7,274 nt of DNA from Opitutales bacterium (GTDB taxonomy: Bacteria; Verrucomicrobiota; Verrucomicrobiia; Opitutales; UBA2987), in the NCBI GenBank assembly GCA_021772555.1, contig JAJFLT010000439.1, forward strand, positions 1-7,274, in the 5' to 3' direction. The position numbers and the translations under genes were made by a program. This document shows positions 1 to 6,723 of this stretch, one piece after another. Numbering within the stretch: position 1 is the first letter of the stretch; every line of letters starts with the position of its first letter. A model generated the notes under the pieces. The model was given only the letters and a program-made list of their open reading frames with translations, was not told the DNA's origin and did no database searches.

Positions 1-16
1 GTTATTCTCTCAAAAT

Positions 17-1216
17 TCATTTTCGCCGCGCCTCCATCATGGATACGAATCGGGTAAAGAGATGCCCGCTGTCTTCAGGTCCCGGCGAAGCCTCGGGATG
101 ATACTGGACGCCGAAAATGGGCCTGTCTTTGACCCTCAATCCCTCCACAGTGCCATCGAAAAGTGAGACATGGGTTTTTTGGACATGAACCGGCAGGCTG
201 GCTTCGTCGACAACGAACCCGTGGTTTTGGCTGGTTACCTCCACCTTGCCCGTTGGCAGGTCTTTGACCGGGTGGTTGGCACCACGATGGCCATGGTGCA
301 TTTTTTTGGTCTTTCCGCCCAGTGCGAGGGCGAGGAGTTGGTGGCCCAGGCAAATGCCGAAAATGGGAATGCCGGTCTTCATGATTTGCCGAATTACCGG
401 GACCGCGTAGCCACCCGTGGCGGCCGGATCGCCGGGGCCATTGGAGAGGAAAACCCCGTCCGGACCCATCTCCTCGATTTCCTCAAACGTGGTCGTGGCG
501 GGAACCACCGTTGTTTCACAGCCCAGCGAAACGAGGGAACGCAGAATGTTGTGTTTGATTCCGAAATCGAAGACCGCGACCTTGAAACGGTGACATGGGT
601 TGGCGGAAGCTTCCAGAGTTTCCTTATCACAGTGTAGAATCCGGCGCGGTTCATTCCAGGAATAGGTTTTTTTTGTCGTCACCTCAGCGGCCAGGTCCAT
701 TCCTTCCAAACCCGGCCAGGCGGCCGTTTTCGCATAAAGATCTTTCAGGTTCACCCGGCCTTCTCCAAAATGGGCCAGGGTTCCATTGATCGCCCCGGTC
801 TGGCGGATTTTTATGGTCAGTTGCCGGGTGTCGATCCCGCAAATCGCCGGTAGGCCGTTTTCTTTCAAAAAATCCTCCAGCGATTGGCTTGAGCGCCAGT
901 TTGAAGCCGCCGTCACATCGGCGGCGAAAATGCAGCCCAGCGCACGTGGCCGGAGGGATTCGCGATCTTCACAGTTGGTTCCCACGTTCCCGATATGGGG
1001 AAAGGTAAAGGTGATGATTTCCCCTGCGTAGGACGGGTCGGTCAGTATTTCCTGGTAACCGGTGATCGATGTATTGAAGCAGATTTCCCCCGTTCTGGCA
1101 CCCATTGCGCCGACCCCGCGGCCCCAAAAAATTGCGCCGTCGGCCAACAACAATACGGCTGTGGCCCACTCCGGCTGTTCGGAATTAACTGCTAATGCTG
1201 ATGCCGCCGCGGCCAT
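17..1216 (-). CDS. carA: Carbamoyl-phosphate synthase small (glutamine amidotransferase) subunit
   Basis: This subunit hydrolyses glutamine and passes ammonia to the large subunit CarB, making carbamoyl phosphate for pyrimidine and arginine synthesis in the cytoplasm. The N-terminal CPSase small-chain domain spans about residues 20-150 (GYQEILTDPSYAG at 53-65, FPHIGNVGTN at 72-81). A class I glutamine amidotransferase domain follows from about residue 212. It has LSNGPGDP (257-264), the nucleophile Cys289 in GICLGHQ, and His373 and Glu375 in QYHPEASPGP, so the catalytic triad is intact. The 399-residue length is near the family norm, with roughly 17 extra residues at the N-terminus. ATG at 1216 is chosen because no other ATG or GTG lies before the conserved domain; no strong Shine-Dalgarno is seen. 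The gene is divergent from amtB. carB is not in the window and could lie past the left edge, only 16 bases after the stop. Confidence 0.97.
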   Translation of the reverse strand: MAAAASALAVNSEQPEWATAVLLLADGAIFWGRGVGAMGARTGEICFNTSITGYQEILTDPSYAGEIITFTFPHIGNVGTNCEDRESLRPRALGCIFAADVTAASNWRSSQSLEDFLKENGLPAICGIDTRQLTIKIRQTGAINGTLAHFGEGRVNLKDLYAKTAAWPGLEGMDLAAEVTTKKTYSWNEPRRILHCDKETLEASANPCHRFKVAVFDFGIKHNILRSLVSLGCETTVVPATTTFEEIEEMGPDGVFLSNGPGDPAATGGYAVPVIRQIMKTGIPIFGICLGHQLLALALGGKTKKMHHGHRGANHPVKDLPTGKVEVTSQNHGFVVDEASLPVHVQKTHVSLFDGTVEGLRVKDRPIFGVQYHPEASPGPEDSGHLFTRFVSMMEARRK

Positions 1217-1318
1217 GTGCCTAGAACCCTATCCCCCGGGAAAAGTCGATGGAGCCCGATATTCAATCTGTTCGCCAAGGTAGATTGGGTGAATTGAGGC
1301 CGTCAAGGGATTTTCCCG

Positions 1319-1384
1319 ATGCCAACCCGATTTTCTCCAATTGTTTAAAAGTAAACAGGGTCGAGCTTCAATTCGGGTTGGCAT
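1319..1384. repeat. 12-base perfect inverted repeat flanking the amtB promoter-proximal region
   Basis: ATGCCAACCCGA at 1319-1330 is the exact reverse complement of TCGGGTTGGCAT at 1373-1384, with a 42-base spacer and arm centres 54 bases apart (about five helical turns). The right arm contains the TGGCAT of the -24 promoter element. A 16-base palindrome lies almost exactly in the middle. The pair could be two half-sites for a looping or cooperative regulator, or could cruciform or fold in RNA. This is visible structure; a function is inferred. Confidence 0.5.
1342..1357. promoter_or_regulatory. Candidate operator, TGTTTA-N4-TAAACA palindrome
   Basis: This is a perfect dyad with 6-base arms and a 4-base spacer, centred about 55 bases upstream of the predicted amtB start of transcription. 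Its size and symmetry suit a dimeric helix-turn-helix regulator; the spacing resembles FNR/CRP-type boxes, but the half-site is not the classic TTGAT or TGTGA. It does not resemble the NtrC site (TGCACCA-type), and no NtrC site was seen elsewhere in the spacer. Whether it acts on amtB, carA or both is unknown. Confidence 0.35.
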
Positions 1385-1395
1385 GACCTCTGCTT
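1379..1395 (+). promoter_or_regulatory. Sigma-54 (-24/-12) promoter of amtB
   Basis: TGGCATGACCTCTGCTT matches the sigma-54 consensus TGGCAC-N5-TTGC: GG at 1380-1381 and GC at 1392-1393 are separated by exactly 10 bases, as sigma-54 requires. The deviations are T for C in the -24 box and C for T in the -12 box. The predicted transcription start is near 1405, giving a leader of about 50 bases before the amtB ATG. Sigma-54 control under an NtrC-type activator is common for ammonium transporter/PII operons, which supports the call. Confidence 0.7.
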
Positions 1396-1455
1396 AATTG
1401 GAGGCATCCTTATTATTACGAGGGATCAAAAAAAATCGAGTTTACCTTTTTTAGC

Positions 1456-2829
1456 ATGAACAAAACCCATCCCCAACCCAACCCACGAAGGAAATCTATT
1501 TTCCCTATTTTAATTTCCTGTTTCTTTGTGGCGGCGGCTTCCCGACTACAGGCGCAGGATTCCGTCGTTGATGCCATGGCCGAGCAGATGCCTTCTCCCC
1601 TCGACTCCGGCGACACCGCCTGGATGATCGTGGCAACCGCACTGGTCCTATTTATGACGCTACCGGGACTGGCTCTTTTTTACGGCGGCCTGGTGAGAAC
1701 GAAAAATGTGCTCTCCATTCTCGTGCAATGCTTCGCCATGGCGGCGGTGATGACCGTCCTCTGGGTCATATATGGTTACAGTGTGGCCTTTAACACCACC
1801 GGCATGGAGGCCGGGGTCATTAATTTTCACTCCTTTTTTGGAGGCCTCGGAACGGCTTTTCTCAGTGGAATCGGCGTGGAGTCGTTTTCCGGGTCGATCC
1901 CCGAGAGCGTCTTCGTAACTTTTCAGATGACTTTTGCCATTATTACACCGGCGCTGATTGTGGGCGCATTCGCCGAACGCATGAAATTCAGCGCCATTAT
2001 GCTCTTTTGCGTTGTCTGGTTCACTTTTTCCTACCTGCCCATTTGCCATATGGCTTGGGCCGGAGACGGCGCCCTCTTTGCCGAGTGGGGCGTGATTGAT
2101 TTTGCCGGCGGCACCGTTGTTCATATCAACGCCGGAATCGCCGGTCTGGTGGCCTGCCTCATGGTCGGCAAAAGGCGCGGCTTCGGGGCCGAACCTCTGG
2201 CCCCACACAACGTGCCACTGACCCTTATCGGCGCCTCCATGCTCTGGGTTGGCTGGTTCGGCTTCAACGCCGGCAGCGAATTGGCCGCCGACGGCACAGC
2301 AGGCATGGCGCTGCTCGTTACCCAGGTGGCCACCGCCGCAGCAGCCCTTGCCTGGATGGGCATCGAGTGGATAAAAAGCGGTACACCAACGGCGGTCGGC
2401 GCAGCCACTGGTGCGGTGGCCGGCCTGGTCGCCATTACCCCCGCATCCGGTTCGGTCGGCCCCATGGGCGCTTTAGCCATCGGTTTGGCCTCCAGCGTCT
2501 GCTGCTATCTGGCCGCCACCAAACTGAAAAGACGGCTCGGCTACGATGACAGTCTGGACGTATTCGGGGTACACGGCATCGGCGGGATCGTCGGCGCTGT
2601 GCTGGCCGGTTGTTTTTTTATGGGCGAAGGCGGCGCGGAATCATTCAGCCTGGGGATGCAAACCTGGGTACAGGTTAAAAGCGTTTTGGTCACCATCCTT
2701 TGGAGCGGTCTGGTCTCGCTCGTCACTCTAACCCTAATCCAAAAAACCATGGGCCTTCGGGTGAGCGAAGAAGATGAAGAACTGGGTCTCGATCTAGCCA
2801 CTCATGGTGAGGCAGGCTACACCCATTAA
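1456..2829 (+). CDS. amtB: Ammonium transporter, Amt family
   Basis: This is an inner-membrane trimeric channel for ammonium uptake. Residues 1-33 look like a cleavable signal peptide: basic NPRRK, hydrophobic FPILISCFFVAAAS, then LQA before QD. About eleven membrane segments follow from residue 54. Family residues seen by comparison with E. coli AmtB are Phe156 and Phe160 in TFQMTF (outer site and gate), Asp215 and His223 in DFAGGTVVH, the WFGFN segment with gate Phe270, and the second pore histidine His373 in FGVHGIGG. The cytoplasmic tail (GLRVSEEDEELGLDLATHGE, 433-452) is the part that docks PII. The 457-residue length is typical for a form with signal peptide. No Shine-Dalgarno is evident before the ATG, but the start is supported by the signal peptide. 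The PII gene follows 44 bases downstream, and a sigma-54 promoter precedes the gene. Confidence 0.96.
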   Translation: MNKTHPQPNPRRKSIFPILISCFFVAAASRLQAQDSVVDAMAEQMPSPLDSGDTAWMIVATALVLFMTLPGLALFYGGLVRTKNVLSILVQCFAMAAVMTVLWVIYGYSVAFNTTGMEAGVINFHSFFGGLGTAFLSGIGVESFSGSIPESVFVTFQMTFAIITPALIVGAFAERMKFSAIMLFCVVWFTFSYLPICHMAWAGDGALFAEWGVIDFAGGTVVHINAGIAGLVACLMVGKRRGFGAEPLAPHNVPLTLIGASMLWVGWFGFNAGSELAADGTAGMALLVTQVATAAAALAWMGIEWIKSGTPTAVGAATGAVAGLVAITPASGSVGPMGALAIGLASSVCCYLAATKLKRRLGYDDSLDVFGVHGIGGIVGAVLAGCFFMGEGGAESFSLGMQTWVQVKSVLVTILWSGLVSLVTLTLIQKTMGLRVSEEDEELGLDLATHGEAGYTH

Positions 2830-2873
2830 TTGTTGAGAATCCGGTATAATCACATCCCTAAAAACATTTTTCT

Positions 2874-3212
2874 ATGAAACTCATCAAAGCCATCATCAAA
2901 CCCTTCAAGTTAGAAGAAGTTAAAGAAGCCCTCTCCGAAATAGGCGTGGAAGGAATGACCGTTACCGAAGTGAAAGGTTTCGGACGCCAAAAAGGACACA
3001 CCGAAATCTACCGCGGCAGCGAATACACGGTCGATTTTCTGCCCAAGGTAAAAATCGAAATCGCGGTTCCAGCCGAACTTGTCGCAGGTACTGTTGAGGC
3101 CATTAAAAAAGCCGCCCGCTCCGGTAAAATCGGCGACGGCAAAATATTCGTCCTTCCCATCGAAGCCGCCTTCCGCATCCGCACCGACGATGAAGGCGAA
3201 AGCGCGCTGTAA
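2874..3212 (+). CDS. glnK: Nitrogen regulatory protein PII (GlnK/GlnB family)
   Basis: This is a small trimeric signal protein that reads ATP/ADP, 2-oxoglutarate and, through uridylylation, glutamine. Linked to amtB, its likely main job is to block the transporter when nitrogen is ample. The 112-residue length is exactly typical. The N-terminal MKLIKAIIKPFKLEEVKEAL is the family hallmark. The T-loop (about 37-55) carries Gln39 and the uridylylation tyrosine Tyr51 in RGSEYTVDF. The B-loop SGKIGDGKIFV (83-93) binds nucleotide. All key residues are present. I call it glnK from its position beside amtB; sequence alone does not separate GlnK from GlnB. The leader just before the ATG is A/T-rich with no Shine-Dalgarno. 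The gene is probably co-transcribed with amtB from the sigma-54 promoter. Confidence 0.96.
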   Translation: MKLIKAIIKPFKLEEVKEALSEIGVEGMTVTEVKGFGRQKGHTEIYRGSEYTVDFLPKVKIEIAVPAELVAGTVEAIKKAARSGKIGDGKIFVLPIEAAFRIRTDDEGESAL

Positions 3213-3235
3213 AGCAACTTACCGCACAGCGGCGC
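3202..3235 (+). terminator. Possible weak hairpin at the end of the amtB-PII unit
   Basis: GCGCGCTGT (3202-3210, overlapping the PII stop codon) can pair with ACAGCGGCGC (3226-3235) with a single-base bulge and a 15-base loop. No T-run follows, so it is not a classic intrinsic terminator. It could act with Rho, protect the 3' end, or mean nothing. No better terminator is seen in the 88 bases before the next gene, so read-through is possible. Confidence 0.25.
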
Positions 3236-3300
3236 ATTAAGAAACCGCGATGTTTTCCTTTGACCTTGCCCTCGGGTAACTGCCGGGTCTTGATAGGCGG

Positions 3301-4029
3301 GTGGTTGCCATAAAACCCTATTACCCACATTTTCTCAGATTACTGCCGAAGAAAGGTGATGTTGTTGAAATAGGGTCGGGAGAGGGAGATTTTTTGTGTT
3401 ACGCCTCTGCTCATACGGATTGGAATATTCGCGGCTACGATGTTCATGAGCACGCGGGTTTAGACAAGGATCGAATAAACAGAGTTGGGCTGAAACTGGC
3501 CCAACATGGCTTGAAAAAAGATTCCTATTCCTGGGTGCCTGCCGGGAAGGGCATACCCTTACCCGATAATTGTATGGACAGAGCCATTTCGTTGCAAACG
3601 CTCGAGCATGTCAAAGACGTTGATTTTTTGTTCTCGGAAATAAAAAGGGTTCTTCGCCCCGGCGGTAGCGCGCTTCATTATTTCCCCACCCGCGAGATTT
3701 TTATAGATCCACATAGTGGAGTGCCCTTTATTCATTTGTTTCCAAAAAGAAGACGTTTTCTGCTAAAATGGTTTAGCCGTTCAGGTTTTGGAAAGTATCG
3801 CCAATACAAAAAGAAACGCCACGATACATTGGAGCATTTTGTTGATGAATTTGACTCTTATCATCAAAAATTATGCTATTTCCGAACTATGAATGAATAT
3901 TTTACGCTGTCCCAAAAACATGAACTTGAGCCGTCATTTTTTCCACTTCCGCCCTTTCCCCGATCGAGGTTAATGGCAACGCTGTTATCGAGAATCACCA
4001 GTATTTGCCTACAGCAAATAAAATATTAG
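3301..4029 (+). CDS. Class I SAM-dependent methyltransferase (Methyltransf_11-like), substrate unknown
   Basis: The 242-residue soluble protein has a Rossmann methyltransferase core. Motif I is VVEIGSGEGDF (21-31), the acidic end of strand 2 is Asp47 in GYDVHE, and the LPDNCMDRAISLQTLEHV segment (87-104) and EIKRVLRPGG (113-122) are typical of Methyltransf_11/UbiE-like enzymes. The C-terminal half (140-242) is rich in Lys, Arg, Phe and Tyr and probably forms the substrate region; I do not recognise its specificity. GTG at 3301 is the only plausible start: an in-frame stop lies at 3277-3279 and no ATG or GTG lies between. It leaves only about 20 residues before motif I, which is short but acceptable. 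GC is about 43% by hand count, well below its neighbours, suggesting transfer. The cupin follows 34 bases later on the same strand. Confidence 0.85.
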   Translation: MVAIKPYYPHFLRLLPKKGDVVEIGSGEGDFLCYASAHTDWNIRGYDVHEHAGLDKDRINRVGLKLAQHGLKKDSYSWVPAGKGIPLPDNCMDRAISLQTLEHVKDVDFLFSEIKRVLRPGGSALHYFPTREIFIDPHSGVPFIHLFPKRRRFLLKWFSRSGFGKYRQYKKKRHDTLEHFVDEFDSYHQKLCYFRTMNEYFTLSQKHELEPSFFPLPPFPRSRLMATLLSRITSICLQQIKY

Positions 4030-4063
4030 AAACCAATCCAAAAACGCATTTAGGAAAAATATT

Positions 4064-4543
4064 ATGAATAAGATAAACACAAATAATCTGGAGGAACTTT
4101 CGTGGTCTTCTCCTCAGGAAAAATTCGCCGGGGCCGGCAAGCAGGTTTCAGAAGCTTTGGGACGCAAGCCTCAATCGATGGATCTGAGGGAGCGGCATCC
4201 TTTCGATGTCGAGATATGCCGAATCCCGCCCGGAAAAATCAATTACCCCTACCATTCCCACAGCGCCCAATGGGAATTTTACCACGTTATTTCGGGCCAA
4301 GGCATTGTTCGAGACGAAGGGGGCACAACCACCATAGAGACCGGAGATGCTTTCATCTTCGAACCGGGTCAACCCCATCAAATATCCAATGACGCCTCAG
4401 AGGACCTGATTCTCTATGTCGTGGCGGACAATCCCATCGGTGAATCCTGTTACTACCCCGACAGTAAAAAGTGGCTGGTTCGATCACCCGAAAATAAACT
4501 TATCCGTTCCGAGGCGCTCGCCTACTACGATGGCGAGGAATGA
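4064..4543 (+). CDS. Single-domain cupin protein, function unknown
   Basis: The 159-residue soluble protein has one conserved cupin barrel at about residues 48-122. Cupin motif 1 is seen as His64-x-His66-x4-Glu71-x6-Gly78 (HSHSAQWEFYHVISG). Motif 2 is seen as Gly94...Pro101, His105-x3-Asn109 (GDAFIFEPGQPHQISN). All four usual metal ligands (His64, His66, Glu71, His105) are present, so it should bind a divalent metal. Such proteins include isomerases, dioxygenases and sugar-binding or regulatory proteins; nothing here decides between them. The Shine-Dalgarno-like TAGGA at 4051-4055 sits 8 bases before the ATG, the best ribosome site in the window. It may be co-transcribed with the methyltransferase. 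It converges with the SMP-30 gene, with only 8 bases between the stops. Confidence 0.88.
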   Translation: MNKINTNNLEELSWSSPQEKFAGAGKQVSEALGRKPQSMDLRERHPFDVEICRIPPGKINYPYHSHSAQWEFYHVISGQGIVRDEGGTTTIETGDAFIFEPGQPHQISNDASEDLILYVVADNPIGESCYYPDSKKWLVRSPENKLIRSEALAYYDGEE

Positions 4544-4551
4544 ATCAAAGT

Positions 4552-5514
4552 TCAAATCATTGATGGGCGCGCGCCCGCGATGGCCAGTTGGATCGAATAG
4601 AGAGAGGTATCTCCAGTAATATAAAGCATCGTGAAATCCGGTCCGCCGAAGCAGCAGTTGGCCGTGCTTTGCTCGGGAACAAGAATCTTCCCGATCCGTT
4701 CGGCTTGCGCGGTGTAGCACTGAATACCATCCGCCGCACTGGTCCAGATGTTTCCCTTAACGTCACAGCGAAATCCATCCGAGGCACCCGGCCTGATCAC
4801 TGTAAACTCCCGTTTGTTGGATAAGGTTCTGCCATCGGCAGCGACATCGAAGGCGATCACATTTCTGGGCTTTCCGGTGTCGGCAACGTAGAGAATTGCT
4901 TCGTCCGACGAGAAAGCGATGCCGTTGGGCCGGTCCATATTATCGACCACTAATTCCAATTCACCGGTGTCAGGATCGAACCGGTAAACGAAGTTTCCCG
5001 CCAATTCTGAATCTCGTTTGCTTCCCTCCCGGTCCGACAATATGCCGTAGGGAGGGTCGGTAAACCATATCGAGCCGTCGGACTTAACCACGAGATCGTT
5101 GGGTGAATTCAACCTGTTGCCTTCATAACGATCGACGAGCATATTTACGGCGCCATCATGTTCCGTTCGAGTGATGCCATGCGTGAGGTGTTGGGCGCTG
5201 ACCAAACGTCCCTCCAGATCGACATAATTACCGTTGACGTAGTTTGAAGGCTCCCGGAATACAGTGGTATCGCCGGTGGTGGGATCAAACTGCAACATGC
5301 GGTTATTGGGTATGTCGGAAAAAACGACAAGGTTCTGGCGGGGCAGGTATACGGGCCCCTCCATCCACTCCGCGCCTCGCCAGTGGCGGACGAGTTTGGG
5401 GTTTTCCGGCAGCAATTGGTCAAATCTGGGATCGTAAGACTCAAAGCCTTCTCTCAGTTCTTGAGCAGATTTATCGCTCCTGTGGGTTGGGAAAATTTTG
5501 GATTCTGCTGTCAT
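4552..5514 (-). CDS. SMP-30/gluconolactonase/LRE family protein
   Basis: The 320-residue protein is a predicted six-bladed beta-propeller of the SMP-30/gluconolactonase family, which hydrolyses sugar lactones or related esters using one divalent metal. Visible family residues are Glu52 in WMEGPVY, Asn139 in LNSPNDLVVKSDG with WFTDPPYG following, Asn197 in RPNGIAFSSDE and Asp246 in SDGFRCD. These correspond to the metal and substrate ligands of the family, so it is likely active. No signal peptide is seen, implying a cytoplasmic enzyme. The ATG at 5514 is preceded by an A/T-rich leader without Shine-Dalgarno. It lies 46 bases downstream of the MTOX-type oxidase on the same strand and is probably in its operon. 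The actual lactone is unknown. No intrinsic terminator is evident at the end. Confidence 0.92.
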   Translation of the reverse strand: MTAESKIFPTHRSDKSAQELREGFESYDPRFDQLLPENPKLVRHWRGAEWMEGPVYLPRQNLVVFSDIPNNRMLQFDPTTGDTTVFREPSNYVNGNYVDLEGRLVSAQHLTHGITRTEHDGAVNMLVDRYEGNRLNSPNDLVVKSDGSIWFTDPPYGILSDREGSKRDSELAGNFVYRFDPDTGELELVVDNMDRPNGIAFSSDEAILYVADTGKPRNVIAFDVAADGRTLSNKREFTVIRPGASDGFRCDVKGNIWTSAADGIQCYTAQAERIGKILVPEQSTANCCFGGPDFTMLYITGDTSLYSIQLAIAGARPSMI

Positions 5515-5560
5515 TGTATCGTCTTATTTATTTCGAGGTTTCTTAAAATTAATGTTTTAT

Positions 5561-6718
5561 TTATTCTGACTTTTTGCTCATCCATTTGGAAGGTGAAAAT
5601 GATTCGAGATCGAATTTAGACGATTCGTTGGTGGCAAAGTCGGCCAGGATTTCTCCGATGACGGGGCAGAATTTGTAACCGTGACCGGAGAAGCCTAAAC
5701 CCAACACAAGATCGGAATGCTCCGGGTGCGGGCCAAGGATGAAATCGCCTTGGGGACTTTGGGAATAAAGACAAGTCGCGGAATGCAAACAGGGGCCCGT
5801 TAATGCCGGGATGGTGCGGGCGAGACAATCACGCATTTGTTCGATATCACTCTGCGTTACTTCCCGCTGGATGGTATCCGGGTCGCAAGGCGTGCCTTTG
5901 TTATGGATGGCTACCTTGACCCCGTTTTTCACTTCGCCATCGTAGGGAACTCCGTAAAATTCCGTGCCGTCTTCGATTTTCCAGATATGGGCCGGAAAAC
6001 GTTCGGGCAAAAATGATTCGATACCACAGTCGGGCTGAAACCAATGCAGAACCAGTCGCTCGATGCGCAGGGGCAGGCGTAATTCGGGGAAGAGTTTGGC
6101 GGCCCACGGGCCCGCCGTGACGATCAGTTTACCCGCCGAGTAACGGCCTTTGTCGGAAACGACTTCGATGCCCCCAGAGGGATTTTTTTTCCATTGTAGA
6201 AACGACTCATCGGTTGCGATTTGAGCGCCATGCCCAACGCCATTTTCGAGATGGGCGCGGATGGCTTCTTCGGGGTGAACGACGCCTCCTTTTTTCTCCC
6301 ATAACCCGGTATAGTTATCTGAGGGGCTGAAAACAGGAAAGCGTTGGTGAATCTCGCTGGCGGTTAAAAATTCGTGATCAATGCCGTATTTTTCAGCGCT
6401 CAGCCGACTGCCTTTGATAACCCTGCCGGCCGTTGTGCCGACCATCAGACAGCCGGTCTCTTTAAGCAACGCCTTGCCGCAATCGCGGGAGAGTTTTTCC
6501 CATAGTTCGTAGGCTCTGAAAAGCAGCGGCACATAACCGGGACCCTCGAAATATGCCTGCCGGATGATGCGTGATTGCCCGTGGCTCGAACCTTGGGTGT
6601 GGGGAGGATTGAAGCGGTCGAAACCGAATACTTTTACCCCGCGTTCAGCCAGATGGCTGACGGTGGCGCTGCCCATGCCCCCAAGGCCGCAAACGATGAC
6701 GTCGTATGTTTTGGTCAT
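5561..6718 (-). CDS. MTOX/monomeric sarcosine oxidase-type FAD-dependent oxidase
   Basis: The 385-residue flavoprotein oxidises N-methyl (secondary) amino acids, in this family sarcosine, N-methyltryptophan or pipecolate, with O2, giving imine/aldehyde products and H2O2. The N-terminal dinucleotide fold has VCGLGGMGSAT (9-19) after a YDVIV strand. HGQSRIIR (46-53) supplies His46, Arg50 and Arg53, matching active-site residues of monomeric sarcosine oxidase. Lys268 in VKVAIHN matches the oxygen-activating lysine. Cys316 in HSATCLYSQ is at the covalent FAD attachment position. Lys349 in FSGHGYKF matches the carboxylate-binding lysine. Length and overall pattern also resemble E. coli SolA. Substrate is undecided, so no symbol is given. 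Upstream are a repeat cluster and a C-run rather than a normal ribosome site; downstream is the SMP-30 gene. Confidence 0.93.
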   Translation of the reverse strand: MTKTYDVIVCGLGGMGSATVSHLAERGVKVFGFDRFNPPHTQGSSHGQSRIIRQAYFEGPGYVPLLFRAYELWEKLSRDCGKALLKETGCLMVGTTAGRVIKGSRLSAEKYGIDHEFLTASEIHQRFPVFSPSDNYTGLWEKKGGVVHPEEAIRAHLENGVGHGAQIATDESFLQWKKNPSGGIEVVSDKGRYSAGKLIVTAGPWAAKLFPELRLPLRIERLVLHWFQPDCGIESFLPERFPAHIWKIEDGTEFYGVPYDGEVKNGVKVAIHNKGTPCDPDTIQREVTQSDIEQMRDCLARTIPALTGPCLHSATCLYSQSPQGDFILGPHPEHSDLVLGLGFSGHGYKFCPVIGEILADFATNESSKFDLESFSPSKWMSKKSE

Positions 6719-6723
6719 TTTAA

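Noticed and set aside
170..637. Long open frame on the plus strand (155 codons) antisense to carA
   Set aside because: It lies wholly opposite a clearly conserved carA, has no recognisable domain, and reflects codon bias of the real gene.
1301..1306. TTGACG on the minus strand as the -35 box of a carA promoter
   Set aside because: At 16-18 base spacing the -10 region reads TCTACC or CTACCT, too far from TATAAT to call a promoter.
1660..2208. Long open frame on the minus strand (182 codons) antisense to amtB
   Set aside because: Composition is low-complexity His/Gly/Lys-rich without a domain, opposite an intact Amt gene; it is a shadow frame.
2845..2850. Perfect TATAAT in the amtB-PII gap, suggesting a second promoter for the PII gene
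   Set aside because: No -35 element at 16-18 bases and no TG extension; it is kept only as a possibility, since a PII-specific promoter would be biologically reasonable.
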